A stretch of DNA of 64,000 bases from Pseudomonas sp. Fl4BN1. Lineage in GTDB: Bacteria; Pseudomonadota; Gammaproteobacteria; Pseudomonadales; Pseudomonadaceae. Under the pieces are notes generated by a model. The model did not search any database. It was not told where the DNA came from and saw only the letters and a list, made by a program, of their open reading frames with translations. This document shows positions 17,250-26,137 of this stretch, piece after piece (the first letter of the stretch is position 1; each line of letters opens with the position of its first letter). Where the stretch lies: NCBI RefSeq assembly GCF_009908285.1, contig NZ_JAAARM010000024.1:41162-105161 (forward strand). The letters run 5' to 3'. The position numbers and the translations under genes were made by a program.

Positions 17250-17276
17250 GCGCACTCTTTTGGTGCGCTTTGGTGC
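17250..17276. promoter_or_regulatory. Direct repeats, candidate AraC-type binding site
   Basis: TTTGGTGC occurs at 17259-17266 and 17269-17276, one helical turn (10 bp) apart, 21 bases before the AraC start. The first copy also overlaps an inverted repeat GCGCAC/GTGCGC (17250-17268). Tandem half-sites are the usual AraC binding pattern; binding is inferred. Confidence 0.35.
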
Positions 17277-17401
17277 TGCTTAAAGTGGATAGATGGAACA
17301 TCAAGGCTCGCCCAAGATAGTCGTCAATGCGCCGCAGGGGAAGCCTTGCCGGGATACTCCCGCTCACCTCGGAGCAGATAAAACCAATAATCGAGGTCTT
17401 T

Positions 17402-18760
17402 ATGAACGCCCCTTTCGATCAGCTTTCCTCTTGGCTGAAAGATCACAAGATTACCGAAGTAGAGTGCGTGGTCAGCGACTTGACCGGCATTGCCCGCGGC
17501 AAGATCGCACCCACCAACAAGTTCCTGCATGAGCGAGGCATGCGCCTGCCGGAAAGTGTCTTGCTGCAAACGGTAACCGGGGATTTTGTCGACGACGACC
17601 TGTACTACGAGCTGCTGGACCCGGCGGATATCGACATGATCTGCCGCCCGGATTCCGCCGCCATGTACCTGGTGCCCTGGGCCATCGAGCCGACAGCAAT
17701 CGTCATCCACGACACCTTCGACAAGCACGGCAACCCCATCGAGCTGTCGCCGCGCAACGTGCTGAAGAAAGTCCTGCAGCTGTACACCGACAAGGGCTGG
17801 CAGCCGATCGTCGCACCGGAAATGGAGTTCTACCTGACCCAGCGCTGCGAAGACCCGGACCTGCCGCTCAAGGCGCCACTGGGCCGTTCCGGTCGTGCGG
17901 AAAGTGGCCGCCAGTCGTTCTCCATCGATGCCGCCAACGAGTTCGATCCGCTGTTCGAAGATGTCTACGACTGGTGCGAAGCCCAAGGCCTGGACCTCGA
18001 CACGCTGATCCACGAAGACGGCCCGGCGCAGATGGAAATCAACTTCCGTCACGGCGACGCCCTGGACCTGGCAGACCAGATCACCGTGTTCAAGCGCACC
18101 CTGCGCGAGGCGGCACTCAAGCACAACGTCACCGCCACCTTCATGGCCAAGCCCGTGGCCGACGAGCCGGGCAGCGCCATGCACCTGCACCAGAGCGTGG
18201 TGGACATCGCCACCGGCAAGCCGATCTTCGTCGACGCCAACGGTGAGAAAAGCAAGCTGTTCCTGCACCACATCGGCGGCCTGCAGAAGTACATCCCCAA
18301 GGTGCTGCCGATGTTCGCCCCCAACGTCAACTCGTTCCGCCGCTTCCTGCCGGACACCTCGGCCCCGGTGAACGTCGAGTGGGGTGAGGAAAACCGCACC
18401 GTTGGCCTACGGGTGCCGACTTCCAGCCCGGACGCGATGCGCGTTGAAAACCGCCTGCCCGGGGCCGACGCCAATCCTTACCTGGCCATCGCCGCCAGCC
18501 TGCTGTGCGGCTACCTGGGCATGGTCGAGGGCATCGAACCCAGTGCCGCCGTGGAAGGTCGCGCCTATGAGCGCCGCAACCTGCGCTTGCCGATCACCAT
18601 CGAAGACGCCCTGGCACACATGGAAGATTGCCCGACCATCGAGCAGTACCTGGGGCGCAAGTTCGTCCGTGGCTACGTGGCGGTCAAGCGTGCCGAACAC
18701 GAGAACTTCAAGCGCGTGATCAGTTCCTGGGAGCGTGAATTCCTGCTGCTCAGCGTCTAA
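17402..18760 (+). CDS. Glutamine-synthetase-family gamma-glutamylpolyamine synthetase
   Basis: 452 residues from the ATG at 17402, preceded by GAGG. The fold is glutamine synthetase: N-terminal beta-grasp (EVECVVSDLTGIARGK), metal-binding EMEFYL and HEDGPAQMEINF, then GSAMHLHQSV, RRFLPDTSAPVNVEWGEENR and ENRLPGADANPYLA. The N-terminal VVSDLTGIARGK pattern is that of PuuA/SpuI-type enzymes rather than nitrogen-assimilating GlnA. These enzymes attach glutamate to putrescine or related amines using ATP. The next two genes, a polyamine-binding protein and a FAD oxidase, support this. Exact substrate is open (putrescine, cadaverine, spermidine, ethanolamine). Confidence 0.85.
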   Translation: MNAPFDQLSSWLKDHKITEVECVVSDLTGIARGKIAPTNKFLHERGMRLPESVLLQTVTGDFVDDDLYYELLDPADIDMICRPDSAAMYLVPWAIEPTAIVIHDTFDKHGNPIELSPRNVLKKVLQLYTDKGWQPIVAPEMEFYLTQRCEDPDLPLKAPLGRSGRAESGRQSFSIDAANEFDPLFEDVYDWCEAQGLDLDTLIHEDGPAQMEINFRHGDALDLADQITVFKRTLREAALKHNVTATFMAKPVADEPGSAMHLHQSVVDIATGKPIFVDANGEKSKLFLHHIGGLQKYIPKVLPMFAPNVNSFRRFLPDTSAPVNVEWGEENRTVGLRVPTSSPDAMRVENRLPGADANPYLAIAASLLCGYLGMVEGIEPSAAVEGRAYERRNLRLPITIEDALAHMEDCPTIEQYLGRKFVRGYVAVKRAEHENFKRVISSWEREFLLLSV

Positions 18761-18807
18761 AACCCGCGATTGTGCAATCACCAAAAATAACTCGAAGAGG
18801 TGTCGAT

Positions 18808-19896
18808 ATGCGTCTTTTGAAAGCAGTGATCCCGGCAGCATTGGCGATCCTGGCCAGCACTGCTGCCCAGGCCCAGCCCAGCGTCAGCGTGTACAACTGG
18901 ACCGACTATATCGGTCAGACCACCCTCGCCGACTTCCAGGCGCAAACCGGGATCAAGGTGATCTACGACGTCTTCGACTCCAACGAAACCCTGGAGGGTA
19001 AGTTGCTGGCCGGGCGTACCGGCTACGACGTGGTGGTGCCCTCCAACCACTTTCTTACCCGCCAGGTGAAGGCCGGGGCCTTCCTCAAGCTCGACCGCTC
19101 GCAGTTGCCCAACTGGCAGAACCTCGATCCCAAGCTGCTGGCCCTGCTGGAAAAGAACGACCCTGGCAACCAGCACTCGGTGCCCTACCTGTGGGGAACC
19201 AACGGCATTGGCTACAACGTCGACAAGGTCAAGCAGGTGCTGGGCATCGACCACATCGATTCCTGGGCGGTGCTGTTCGAGCCCGAGAACCTGAAGAAGC
19301 TCCAGCAGTGCGGCGTGTCGATGATGGATTCGGCAGATGAAGTGTTCCCGGCGATGCTCAACTACCTGGGCATGGACCCACGCAGCGAAAGCCCCGAGGA
19401 CTACAAGAAAGCCGAGGCCAAGCTGCTGACCCTGCGCCCCTACATCACCTACTTCCACTCTTCCAAGTACGTCTCGGACTTGGCCAACGGTGATATCTGC
19501 ATCGCTTTTGGCTACTCCGGCGACGTGTTCCAGGCGGCCAACCGCGCCAAGGAAGCCAAGAACGGGGTCAACATCGCCTACGCGATTCCCAAGGAAGGCA
19601 GCAACCTGTGGTTCGACCTGCTGGCGATTCCCTCCGACGCCAGCAACCTCAAGCAGGCCCATGCCTTCATCAACTACCTGCTGGACCCGCAAGTGATCGC
19701 CAAGGTCAGCGCCTACGTCGGCTACGCCAACCCCAACCCGGCGGCCAAGCAGTACATGGATGCCGAGCTGGTCAACAACCCCGAGGTCTACCCACCTCAG
19801 GAAGTGCTGGACAAGCTGTACATCTCTACCACCCCGACGCCGGCCATCATGCGTCTGATGACCCGCTCCTGGAGCAAAGTGAAGTCCAACAAATGA
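18808..19896 (+). CDS. Polyamine ABC transporter substrate-binding protein (PotF/SpuD-like)
   Basis: 362 residues from the ATG at 18808, with GAAGAGG upstream. A signal peptide ends in AAQAQ. The mature start SVSVYNWTDYIG is the signature of PotD/PotF proteins, as are VFDSNETLEGKLLAGRTGYDVVVPS and GTNGIGYN. It binds a polyamine in the periplasm. No permease or ATPase genes follow, so it must share a transporter encoded elsewhere. Its stop overlaps the next start (ATGA). Confidence 0.9.
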   Translation: MRLLKAVIPAALAILASTAAQAQPSVSVYNWTDYIGQTTLADFQAQTGIKVIYDVFDSNETLEGKLLAGRTGYDVVVPSNHFLTRQVKAGAFLKLDRSQLPNWQNLDPKLLALLEKNDPGNQHSVPYLWGTNGIGYNVDKVKQVLGIDHIDSWAVLFEPENLKKLQQCGVSMMDSADEVFPAMLNYLGMDPRSESPEDYKKAEAKLLTLRPYITYFHSSKYVSDLANGDICIAFGYSGDVFQAANRAKEAKNGVNIAYAIPKEGSNLWFDLLAIPSDASNLKQAHAFINYLLDPQVIAKVSAYVGYANPNPAAKQYMDAELVNNPEVYPPQEVLDKLYISTTPTPAIMRLMTRSWSKVKSNK

Positions 19897-21194
19897 ATCA
19901 ACCCATAGTCTCGGGCCATGCCCGCTCCTACTACGCCGCCTCGGTCGGTGCGCTGCCCGACTATCCGTCCCTGAGTGGCGACCTGGACGCCGATGTCTGT
20001 GTGATCGGCGGTGGTTTTACCGGGGTCAACACCGCCATCGAGCTGGCCCAGCGCGGCCTCTCGGTGATCCTCCTGGAAGGCCGGCGCATTGGCTGGGGCG
20101 CCAGCGGCCGCAATGGCGGGCAGCTGATTCGTGGCATTGGCCATGACGTCAGCGGCTTTGCCCGCTACGTGGGCAGCGAGGGGGTGAATTACCTTGAACG
20201 CGCCGGGATCGAATCGGTGGAGGTGGTCGGCCAGCGCATCGTCGAGCACGGCATCGACTGCGACCTGCGCTGGGGCTTTTGCGAACTGGCCAATACCCCG
20301 GCTCAGTTCAAGGCGTTTCAGGCCGAACAGCACAGCCTGGCAGACCTGGGCTACCGCCACGCCACACGCCTGGTAACGGCCAAGCAGATGCACCAGGTGG
20401 TGGCCTCGTCGCTGTATGCCGGCGGCATGGTGGATATGGGATCGGGGCACCTGCACCCCCTCAAGCTGGTACTGGGCGAGGCACAAATCGCCGCGTCCCT
20501 GGGGGTGCGGATCTTCGAACACAGTCCGGTGCTGGAGTTGCTCCATGGCGACAGCGTGAAGGTGCGCTGCGCCAGCGGCACTGTACGCGCCGGCCGCCTG
20601 GTGCTGGCCTGCAATGCCCATCTGGATGAACTGGAGCCGCGCCTGAGTGGCAAGGTACTGCCTGCGGGCAGCTACATCATCGCCACCCAGCCGTTGCCCG
20701 AAGCGCTCGCTGTGCAGTTGATCCCCGGCAACCTGGCGCTGTGCGACCAGAAGGTCGGCCTCGACTACTACCGGCTGACGGCGGATCGGCGCTTGCTGTT
20801 CGGTGGCGCCTGTCACTATTCAGGGCGTGACCCAGCGGACATCGGCGCCTATATGCGGCCGAAGATGCTCAAGGTGTTCCCGCATTTGAGCGAGGCGGCC
20901 ATCGACTTCCAGTGGGGTGGCAAGATCGGCATCACCGCCAATCGCTTCCCCCAGGTCGGGCGCCTGCGTCAGTACCCCAATGTGTACTACGCCCAGGGCT
21001 ATTCCGGTCACGGGCTGAATGTCACCCATTGGACCGCACGCCTGCTGGCCGAGGCGATCCATGCCGGGCACAGCCAGGGCATGGATATCTTCAGCGCCGT
21101 ACCGCACATGACCTTTCCCGGTGGCCCCGCCTTGCGCGTCCCATTGCTGGCCCTGGGCATGCTCTGGCACCGCCTGCGCGAAACCTTGGGATAG
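19893..21194 (+). CDS. FAD-dependent gamma-glutamylpolyamine oxidase (PuuB-like)
   Basis: 433 residues; the ATG at 19893 overlaps the previous stop. The N-terminus SYYAASVGALPDYPSLSGDL followed by DVCVIGGGFTGVNTAIELA (Rossmann FAD motif) and GRRIGWGASGRNGGQ is typical of PuuB and related DAO-family oxidases. The C-terminal part has GYSGHGLNVTHWTARL. It should oxidise the gamma-glutamyl amine to an aldehyde, releasing hydrogen peroxide and ammonia. The aldehyde dehydrogenase and hydrolase needed to finish the pathway are not in the window. Confidence 0.88.
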   Translation: MNQPIVSGHARSYYAASVGALPDYPSLSGDLDADVCVIGGGFTGVNTAIELAQRGLSVILLEGRRIGWGASGRNGGQLIRGIGHDVSGFARYVGSEGVNYLERAGIESVEVVGQRIVEHGIDCDLRWGFCELANTPAQFKAFQAEQHSLADLGYRHATRLVTAKQMHQVVASSLYAGGMVDMGSGHLHPLKLVLGEAQIAASLGVRIFEHSPVLELLHGDSVKVRCASGTVRAGRLVLACNAHLDELEPRLSGKVLPAGSYIIATQPLPEALAVQLIPGNLALCDQKVGLDYYRLTADRRLLFGGACHYSGRDPADIGAYMRPKMLKVFPHLSEAAIDFQWGGKIGITANRFPQVGRLRQYPNVYYAQGYSGHGLNVTHWTARLLAEAIHAGHSQGMDIFSAVPHMTFPGGPALRVPLLALGMLWHRLRETLG

Positions 21195-21225
21195 GCCCCG
21201 GAGTCGCCCGGAGATTCCGGGGGCC
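21194..21225. terminator. GC-rich hairpin between convergent genes
   Basis: GGCCCCGGA near 21194-21202 can pair with TCCGGGGGCC at 21216-21225 with one bulged G. It lies between the convergent oxidase and hydrolase genes and has no T-tract, so a bidirectional terminator is plausible but weak. Confidence 0.35.
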
Positions 21226-21231
21226 GTGGGG

Positions 21232-22119
21232 TCAGTGCTGGATAAAGCGCAAAATGGCCTCGGCCACCACGGGGGCCGCTTCACGCTGAGGGAAATGCCC
21301 GATGCCATCGAGTATTTCTCGCTGATAACGTCCGGAAAAATAAGCTTCACGGCCTGTGGAGCTGTCCGGGTGATTGCACCTGTCCACCGCGCCATGCAGC
21401 ACCAAGGTGGGCAGCGCCAGCAACGGCGCCGGATCGAGTTGCGCTTCGGCCGCCTCATAAGCCGGATCCCCCAAGGCCATCCCCCAGCGGTGCTGATAGG
21501 AGTGCAGCACGACTTCGGCCCAGTCCTCGCCCTCGAACGCCTGCGCCGCCTGGCGAAATGCCGCCTCGGTGTACCAGCCCGCCGGAGACCAGGTATCCCA
21601 CATCATTCGCGCAAATGCCTGACGCTCTTCCCGCACGGTTCGCTGCCCCCTGGGCGTAGCCATGAACCAGTGGTACCAGTAGTTGCGTACCTGCTCCAGG
21701 GCCAACGGTTGTTGCGGACTGTTGGTGCCGTAACCGACCGACAACATCACCAGGGCCGAAGCCACATCCGCACGCAAGCCGCAGGCATTGGCCACCGCCC
21801 GGGCCCCCCAGTCGTGGCCGACCAGCAGCGGCTGTTGCAGGCCAAGGGCATCGATGAACTGCAACAAGTCCACCCCCAGCGCCGCCAACTGACCGCTGCG
21901 CAAGGTGTTGCGCTGGCGAAAGCGGGTCGGCGCAAAGCCGCGCAGCACCGGCGCCAGCACCCGATAACCGGCCGCCGCCAAAAGCGTTGCCACGCCTTCC
22001 CAGGTGTGCGCGCTGTCAGGCCAGCCGTGCACCAGTACCGCCGTCTTCGATCCTTCGGGGTTCCATTGCAGGTAGGCCACCTCAAGATCAACGGTGGTGA
22101 CGAATGAATAGGACTGCAT
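21232..22119 (-). CDS. Alpha/beta hydrolase
   Basis: 295 residues with HGWPDSAHTW (oxyanion region), nucleophile aspartate in LVGHDWGARA, and the histidine near the end in ILDGIGHFPQRE. An Asp nucleophile in GHDWG is typical of epoxide hydrolases and haloalkane dehalogenases. No signal peptide, so cytoplasmic. It is divergent from a LysR gene with about 100 bases between them, suggesting control by that regulator. Substrate unknown. Confidence 0.85.
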   Translation of the reverse strand: MQSYSFVTTVDLEVAYLQWNPEGSKTAVLVHGWPDSAHTWEGVATLLAAAGYRVLAPVLRGFAPTRFRQRNTLRSGQLAALGVDLLQFIDALGLQQPLLVGHDWGARAVANACGLRADVASALVMLSVGYGTNSPQQPLALEQVRNYWYHWFMATPRGQRTVREERQAFARMMWDTWSPAGWYTEAAFRQAAQAFEGEDWAEVVLHSYQHRWGMALGDPAYEAAEAQLDPAPLLALPTLVLHGAVDRCNHPDSSTGREAYFSGRYQREILDGIGHFPQREAAPVVAEAILRFIQH

Positions 22120-22223
22120 GCTCGGCTCCAGCTCATAAGGAGCCCCATCCTAGGCCGGCGTTACTGATTGATTGCTGATGAATCAGATCGTACTGTTGAT
22201 ATTCGCTGATGAATCGAGCCGCC

Positions 22224-23123
22224 ATGAACACCCCACTCCCTGCCCTTCCCCCGTCCCTGGACCTGCAGTTGCTGCGCACCTTCCTCGCCGTGGTCGACGC
22301 CCACAGCTTCGCCCTGGCTGCCGACTGGCTGGCGTTGACCCCTTCGGCGGTGAGCGGGCACATCAAGCGCCTGGAAGACAACGTCGGGGTCAAGCTCCTG
22401 GCCCGTACCACCCGCCGCCTGGAGCTGACCGCTCAAGGCGAGACGCTTTACGCCTATGGGCGAAATATCCTCAACCTTGAGCGAGAAGTTCGCGCCAAAC
22501 TCTCCGGCAGCCCCCTGCAAGGCCGCTTGCGGGTCGGCGCCTCGGAGGACTTCGCCAGCACCTGGCTGCCCTATGTGTTGCAATCTTTCAGCCGTTCTCA
22601 TCCCCAGGCCAGCGTCGAGCTCAAGGTCGGTGTCACCAGCCAATTGCTGCAGTTCAAGGACCTGGGCCACCTGGATCTGGTGTTCGGCAAGCAATGTCGG
22701 CGAGTCGAACAGGAAGGTGAGCTGCTGTGGGAAGAGCCGCTGGTCTGGGCCTACAGCAGTCAGTTGCCATTGGACCCGCTGGCCCCCCTGCCCCTGGCGG
22801 TGTTCCCGGAGCCCTGTGTGTACCGGGAGTCAGCGGTTGACGCCTTGTCCCAGGCGCAGCGGGCCTGGCGCCTGGCGTTCGAGAGCAGCAGCATGGCCGG
22901 TTGCATTGCGGCGGCCCTGGCAGGCTTCGCCGTCACTCCGATCGCCCGCAGCCAACTGCGTGAGGGGCTCTGCGAACTGGGTCCGGAGCAGGCGTTGCCG
23001 AAATTGGCCGTGGCGCGTTTCTATGCCTTTGCCGAAGGGGGCAGCCCGGCGGTAAGCGCCCTGGTCGAGTCCGTGCGGGAATGGGGCAAGCGCAAGCGCT
23101 TCATTGGCGATAGCCGGCTGTAA
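22224..23123 (+). CDS. LysR-family transcriptional regulator
   Basis: 299 residues from the ATG at 22224; an ATG five codons earlier (22209) is equally possible, as neither has a strong site. N-terminal helix-turn-helix: DLQLLRTFLAVVDAHSFALA, then LTPSAVSGHIKRLEDNVGV and LLARTTRRLELTAQGE. The effector domain begins GRLRVGASEDFASTWLP. LysR proteins commonly control the divergent gene, here an alpha/beta hydrolase. It ends 24 bases from a second, convergent hydrolase gene. Confidence 0.9.
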   Translation: MNTPLPALPPSLDLQLLRTFLAVVDAHSFALAADWLALTPSAVSGHIKRLEDNVGVKLLARTTRRLELTAQGETLYAYGRNILNLEREVRAKLSGSPLQGRLRVGASEDFASTWLPYVLQSFSRSHPQASVELKVGVTSQLLQFKDLGHLDLVFGKQCRRVEQEGELLWEEPLVWAYSSQLPLDPLAPLPLAVFPEPCVYRESAVDALSQAQRAWRLAFESSSMAGCIAAALAGFAVTPIARSQLREGLCELGPEQALPKLAVARFYAFAEGGSPAVSALVESVREWGKRKRFIGDSRL

Positions 23124-23147
23124 GCCCCTGCCAGCCGATGGTCTGCC

Positions 23148-24110
23148 TCAGTCCGCATCCAGAACGGCAAAGTGCCGGCTCAGGAAGTCCAGCAACAGGC
23201 GGTTGACCTGTGGCGCCTGCTCGCTCTGAATCCAATGCCCGCAGTCGTGCAGGGTATGTTGCTCAAGATCAGGTACCACCGCCGGCATGCGCTTGAGGGT
23301 ATGCGCTTCAAGCACGCCCACCGGATCGCGGTCCCCCAGCAGGAACAAAGTGGGTTGCAGCACCTGGGCGCCCTGCAGGAACTCGGTGCACTGCCAGGTG
23401 CGTTCGAAGTTGCGATACCAGTTCAGGGCTCCGCGAAATCCGCGCCCGGCAAACGTCTCTCGGTAGGCCTGGAAATCGTCTTCGGAACACCAGTCGGGCA
23501 GCCCGACGGGCACCGAGACCCCATCGAACAGGCGGGCATCGGCCGGCTTGGCCTCCAACAGCGCGGCAACATTGCCCATGAACAGCCGCAGACTGGCGTC
23601 GATGTCCGCATCCAGTTCCGCCTCAGCCAGCCCGGGCTCCTGGAAATACAGGATGTAGTTGAAGTGTTCACCATGCACCTCGCGCATGATCTCGCTGGCC
23701 GGGCGTTTCGGCCGTCCGGCAAAGGGCACCGACAGGGTCACCAGCGCCGCCACCCGCTGTGGTTCCAGCAGCGCCAGGTGCCAGGCCAGCGGCGCGCCCC
23801 AATCGTGGCCGACGATGCACACGCGTTGATGGCCGAAGGAGTCCATGGCCTGTTGAATGTCCCCGCACAGGGTCAGCAGATCGTAGGCCTCGACCGCCTC
23901 TGGAGCCGAGCTGCGACCGTAGCCACGCAGCTCCGGCACCAGCACCCTGAAACCTGCGGCCACCAGGGCCGGCACCTGATGCCGCCAGGAGTGCCAGCAC
24001 TCGGGGAAACCATGCAGCAGCCACACCGGCGGCGCCGACTCAGGGCCCGCGGCCCGGACATTGAGTTCGATACCGTTGACGGACAAAAGGTGCTGTTGAT
24101 AGGCAATCAT
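23148..24110 (-). CDS. Epoxide-hydrolase-like alpha/beta hydrolase
   Basis: 320 residues from the ATG at 24110 (MIAYQQHLLSVNGIEL); an upstream in-frame extension looks non-coding. Motifs are LLHGFPECWHSW (HGxP oxyanion), the Asp nucleophile in IVGHDWGAPLA, LGDRDPVGV (acid) and HDCGHWIQSEQ (histidine). The cap domain has tyrosines (FNYILYFQEPG) as in soluble epoxide hydrolases, which use them to open the epoxide. It shares the catalytic plan of the hydrolase at 21232 but is not an adjacent duplicate. Confidence 0.85.
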   Translation of the reverse strand: MIAYQQHLLSVNGIELNVRAAGPESAPPVWLLHGFPECWHSWRHQVPALVAAGFRVLVPELRGYGRSSAPEAVEAYDLLTLCGDIQQAMDSFGHQRVCIVGHDWGAPLAWHLALLEPQRVAALVTLSVPFAGRPKRPASEIMREVHGEHFNYILYFQEPGLAEAELDADIDASLRLFMGNVAALLEAKPADARLFDGVSVPVGLPDWCSEDDFQAYRETFAGRGFRGALNWYRNFERTWQCTEFLQGAQVLQPTLFLLGDRDPVGVLEAHTLKRMPAVVPDLEQHTLHDCGHWIQSEQAPQVNRLLLDFLSRHFAVLDAD

Positions 24111-24272
24111 CCCGAGCGCTCCAAGGCAGGTGCAGGAGCAAAACCTAGCAGAGCTCACTGGCTGCCCTGAGCATCATTGATCTGTCGAATGATTGCGCTG
24201 CTCCTGGAGCCGCTGGCGCAGATTGCGAGCCGCCATGCGACGCCCCCAGGCACACATCTGCTTGGCAGCACA

Positions 24273-24300
24273 CTGCCGCCCGATTGATTGCAGGCGGCAG
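24273..24300. terminator. Hairpin after the PsrA-like tetR gene
   Basis: CTGCCGCC (24273-24280) and GGCGGCAG (24293-24300) form a perfect 8-bp stem with a 12-base loop, 24 bases after the tetR stop on the minus strand. No T-tract is seen. The rest of the 213-base gap (24111-24323) holds nothing I recognise. Confidence 0.35.
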
Positions 24301-24323
24301 CAACTGTAGGAGTCGAGGGGGCG

Positions 24324-25079
24324 TCAGCCGGGAATGAGCCCGACCAGGGATTGGCTTTGCTGGCGAATCAGGCGCTGGGTATTCAGGACCTTTTCCAGGG
24401 CCTGTTGCGAATCCGGGTCCTGCATCGGCGCACGAATCGCCGCAGACACCAGGCTGATCAGCTTGGCCATGACTTCGGCGTCGGTGGCTGGGCGGCCCAG
24501 GCTCATGGCCTGCATCAGCAGGCGCAGCTCGGTGCCCGCCATGACCCCGGAAATCGCCTTGAGGGCGAACTGCAGGCGCACCCCGAGCTCGTTGCGCGGC
24601 AGGTCCGGCAAGGCCAGGGCGAAGGACTTGAAGAAGCGCTCGAACACCGGCTGGTAATGTTCCTTGAGGTATTCCTGAATGAACGGCGAGGTGTCGCTGT
24701 ACACCCGGCCCAGGAAACGGATGAACGAGCGCCCTTCCAGGCCGCCACTTTCATCGCTGCGCTCCAGGCCCATGGCCGGGGCGAACAACACGCCCAGCAG
24801 GGTCTCGCAATCCAGCGGCCCCGCCGACTGTTCTTCACATTTGGCCAGCAGTTCCAGGCGTTGATCATTCAGCGGCCCCAGGCGTTGCATGAGCAAGGCC
24901 TTCATCAGCGAATCCTTGTCGCCGAAGTGATAGTTCACTGCGGCCAGGTTGACCTTGGCCCGCTCGGTGATCTGGCGCAGCAGCACCGCGTCGTAACCGT
25001 ACTTGATGAACAGTGCCTCGGTCGCTTCCAGCAGTCGGGTCTTGGTGACATTGGGGGCACTGAGTTTCTTGGCGACCAT
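24324..25079 (-). CDS. TetR-family regulator resembling PsrA
   Basis: 251 residues. The helix-turn-helix region (LLEATEALFIKYGYDAVLLR, then AKVNLAAVNYHFGDKDSLMKA) is nearly the same as in PsrA, where the recognition segment is GVNLAAVNYHFG. PsrA binds long-chain fatty acids and controls fadBA5, rpoS and other genes. This protein is longer and the effector half differs, so I call it a PsrA-like paralogue. It is divergent from a four-gene exporter across 353 bases with two PsrA-box-like sequences. Likely roles are autoregulation and control of the exporter or the nearby fatty-acid genes. Confidence 0.85.
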   Translation of the reverse strand: MVAKKLSAPNVTKTRLLEATEALFIKYGYDAVLLRQITERAKVNLAAVNYHFGDKDSLMKALLMQRLGPLNDQRLELLAKCEEQSAGPLDCETLLGVLFAPAMGLERSDESGGLEGRSFIRFLGRVYSDTSPFIQEYLKEHYQPVFERFFKSFALALPDLPRNELGVRLQFALKAISGVMAGTELRLLMQAMSLGRPATDAEVMAKLISLVSAAIRAPMQDPDSQQALEKVLNTQRLIRQQSQSLVGLIPG

Positions 25080-25111
25080 GGAGGACTAACCTTTGCTGGG
25101 ATGAAAAACTG

Positions 25112-25130
25112 ACCGTTCGAACAGTGTTTT
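25112..25130. promoter_or_regulatory. PsrA-box-like site A, near tetR
   Basis: ACCGTTCGAACAGTGTTTT contains a near-palindrome around TTCGAA and the pattern GAAC-N3-GTTTT. The known PsrA box is (G/C)AAAC-N2-4-GTTT(G/C). It lies about 35-50 bases upstream of the tetR start, a normal place for autorepression. Confidence 0.4.
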
Positions 25131-25308
25131 AAAAAAAAATTTGATTTTTTATACCCGTGAGAGGCCCTAAAAGCAAGCTCCTGAAGGACTTGCAGAGTGA
25201 CCGAAGGCCTTTTTGTGACCCGTCGGTTCCTCGAAAAAAAGCCGTCGAAAAAGCCCTCAATTACCCGGTTCAGACGGCTGGCGCAGCAGGATGAACACAG
25301 TTACTATT

Positions 25309-25321
25309 CAAACAAAGTTTT
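25309..25321. promoter_or_regulatory. PsrA-box-like site B, near the exporter
   Basis: CAAACAAAGTTTT fits the PsrA box (CAAAC, three bases, GTTT) and overlaps the likely exporter promoter. Aligned with site A, the 20 bases starting at 25306 agree at about 15 positions. Confidence 0.45.
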
Positions 25322-25432
25322 TAAAATAATAAATAAAACCAGAGCTTGGCGTTGCCCCCCGAAAAGCCTGCCGATGATTCCCGAGGTGCGGTTTTTTCAA
25401 GCAACCCGTCGAGCCAGCCGGCGCGGTAAGCG

Positions 25433-26137
25433 ATGACAGCGACGATAATCGAGCAAGGTTTTATCTCCCTGCAGGGCATAGGCAAGAGCTATCGGCTGGC
25501 GGAGCAACCGCTGCACATTCTGAAGAACGTTTCCCTGTCCATCGAAGCCGGTGAAAGCTGCGCCATTCTCGGCGCTTCGGGTTCCGGCAAAAGCACCCTG
25601 CTGAACATCCTCGGCCTGCTGGACTTGCCCGACAGCGGCGACTATCGCTTTGCCGGCCACGACATCTTTGCCGCCAGCCCCGACCAGTTGGCAGCGATCC
25701 GCAACCAGCAGATCGGCTTCGTGTTCCAGAGCTTCAACCTGCTGGCCCGCCTCAGTGCCCTGGACAACGTCGCCCTGCCCCTGAGCTACCGCGGCGTGTC
25801 CCGACGCGAATCCCTGGAACGGGCCATGCACCGGCTCGATCAGGTGGGCCTGGCAGAGCGCGCCGAGCATCGCCCGGCCGATCTGTCCGGCGGCCAGCGC
25901 CAACGGGTGGCGATCGCCCGCGCGCTGGTGGGCGAACCCTCGGTGATCCTGGCCGACGAACCCACCGGCAACCTCGACAGCCACACCGCCCAGGAGATCA
26001 TGGACCTGCTGCTGTCATTGAACCGTGAACGCCAGGTCACCCTGATCATCGTCACCCACGACCCGAACATTGCCCAGCGCCTGGAGCGGCAGATCCGGGT
26101 CACTAACGGTGTGGTGCAGGAGGTCTGCCCGGCATGA
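25433..26137 (+). CDS. ABC exporter ATP-binding protein (MacB/LolD type)
   Basis: 234 residues: Walker A GASGSGKST, Q-loop FVFQSFNLLARLSALDN, signature LSGGQRQRVAIARAL, Walker B VILADEPTGNLD and switch histidine IIVTHD. The FQSFNLL and DEPTGNLD patterns belong to the MacB/LolD class, which power mechanotransmission rather than translocation through the membrane domain. The stop overlaps the permease start (ATGA). Encoded separately from its permease, unlike MacB. Confidence 0.92.
   Translation: MTATIIEQGFISLQGIGKSYRLAEQPLHILKNVSLSIEAGESCAILGASGSGKSTLLNILGLLDLPDSGDYRFAGHDIFAASPDQLAAIRNQQIGFVFQSFNLLARLSALDNVALPLSYRGVSRRESLERAMHRLDQVGLAERAEHRPADLSGGQRQRVAIARALVGEPSVILADEPTGNLDSHTAQEIMDLLLSLNRERQVTLIIVTHDPNIAQRLERQIRVTNGVVQEVCPA

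Larger units (their letters stand above)
25080..25432. other. Divergent regulatory region between tetR and the exporter operon
   Basis: 353 bases, very AT-rich near 25130-25155 and 25300-25340. It holds the two PsrA-box-like sites listed separately. On the plus strand TTCAAA (25307-25312) and TAAATA, 17 bases on, could be the exporter promoter. No gene is seen. Confidence 0.5.
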
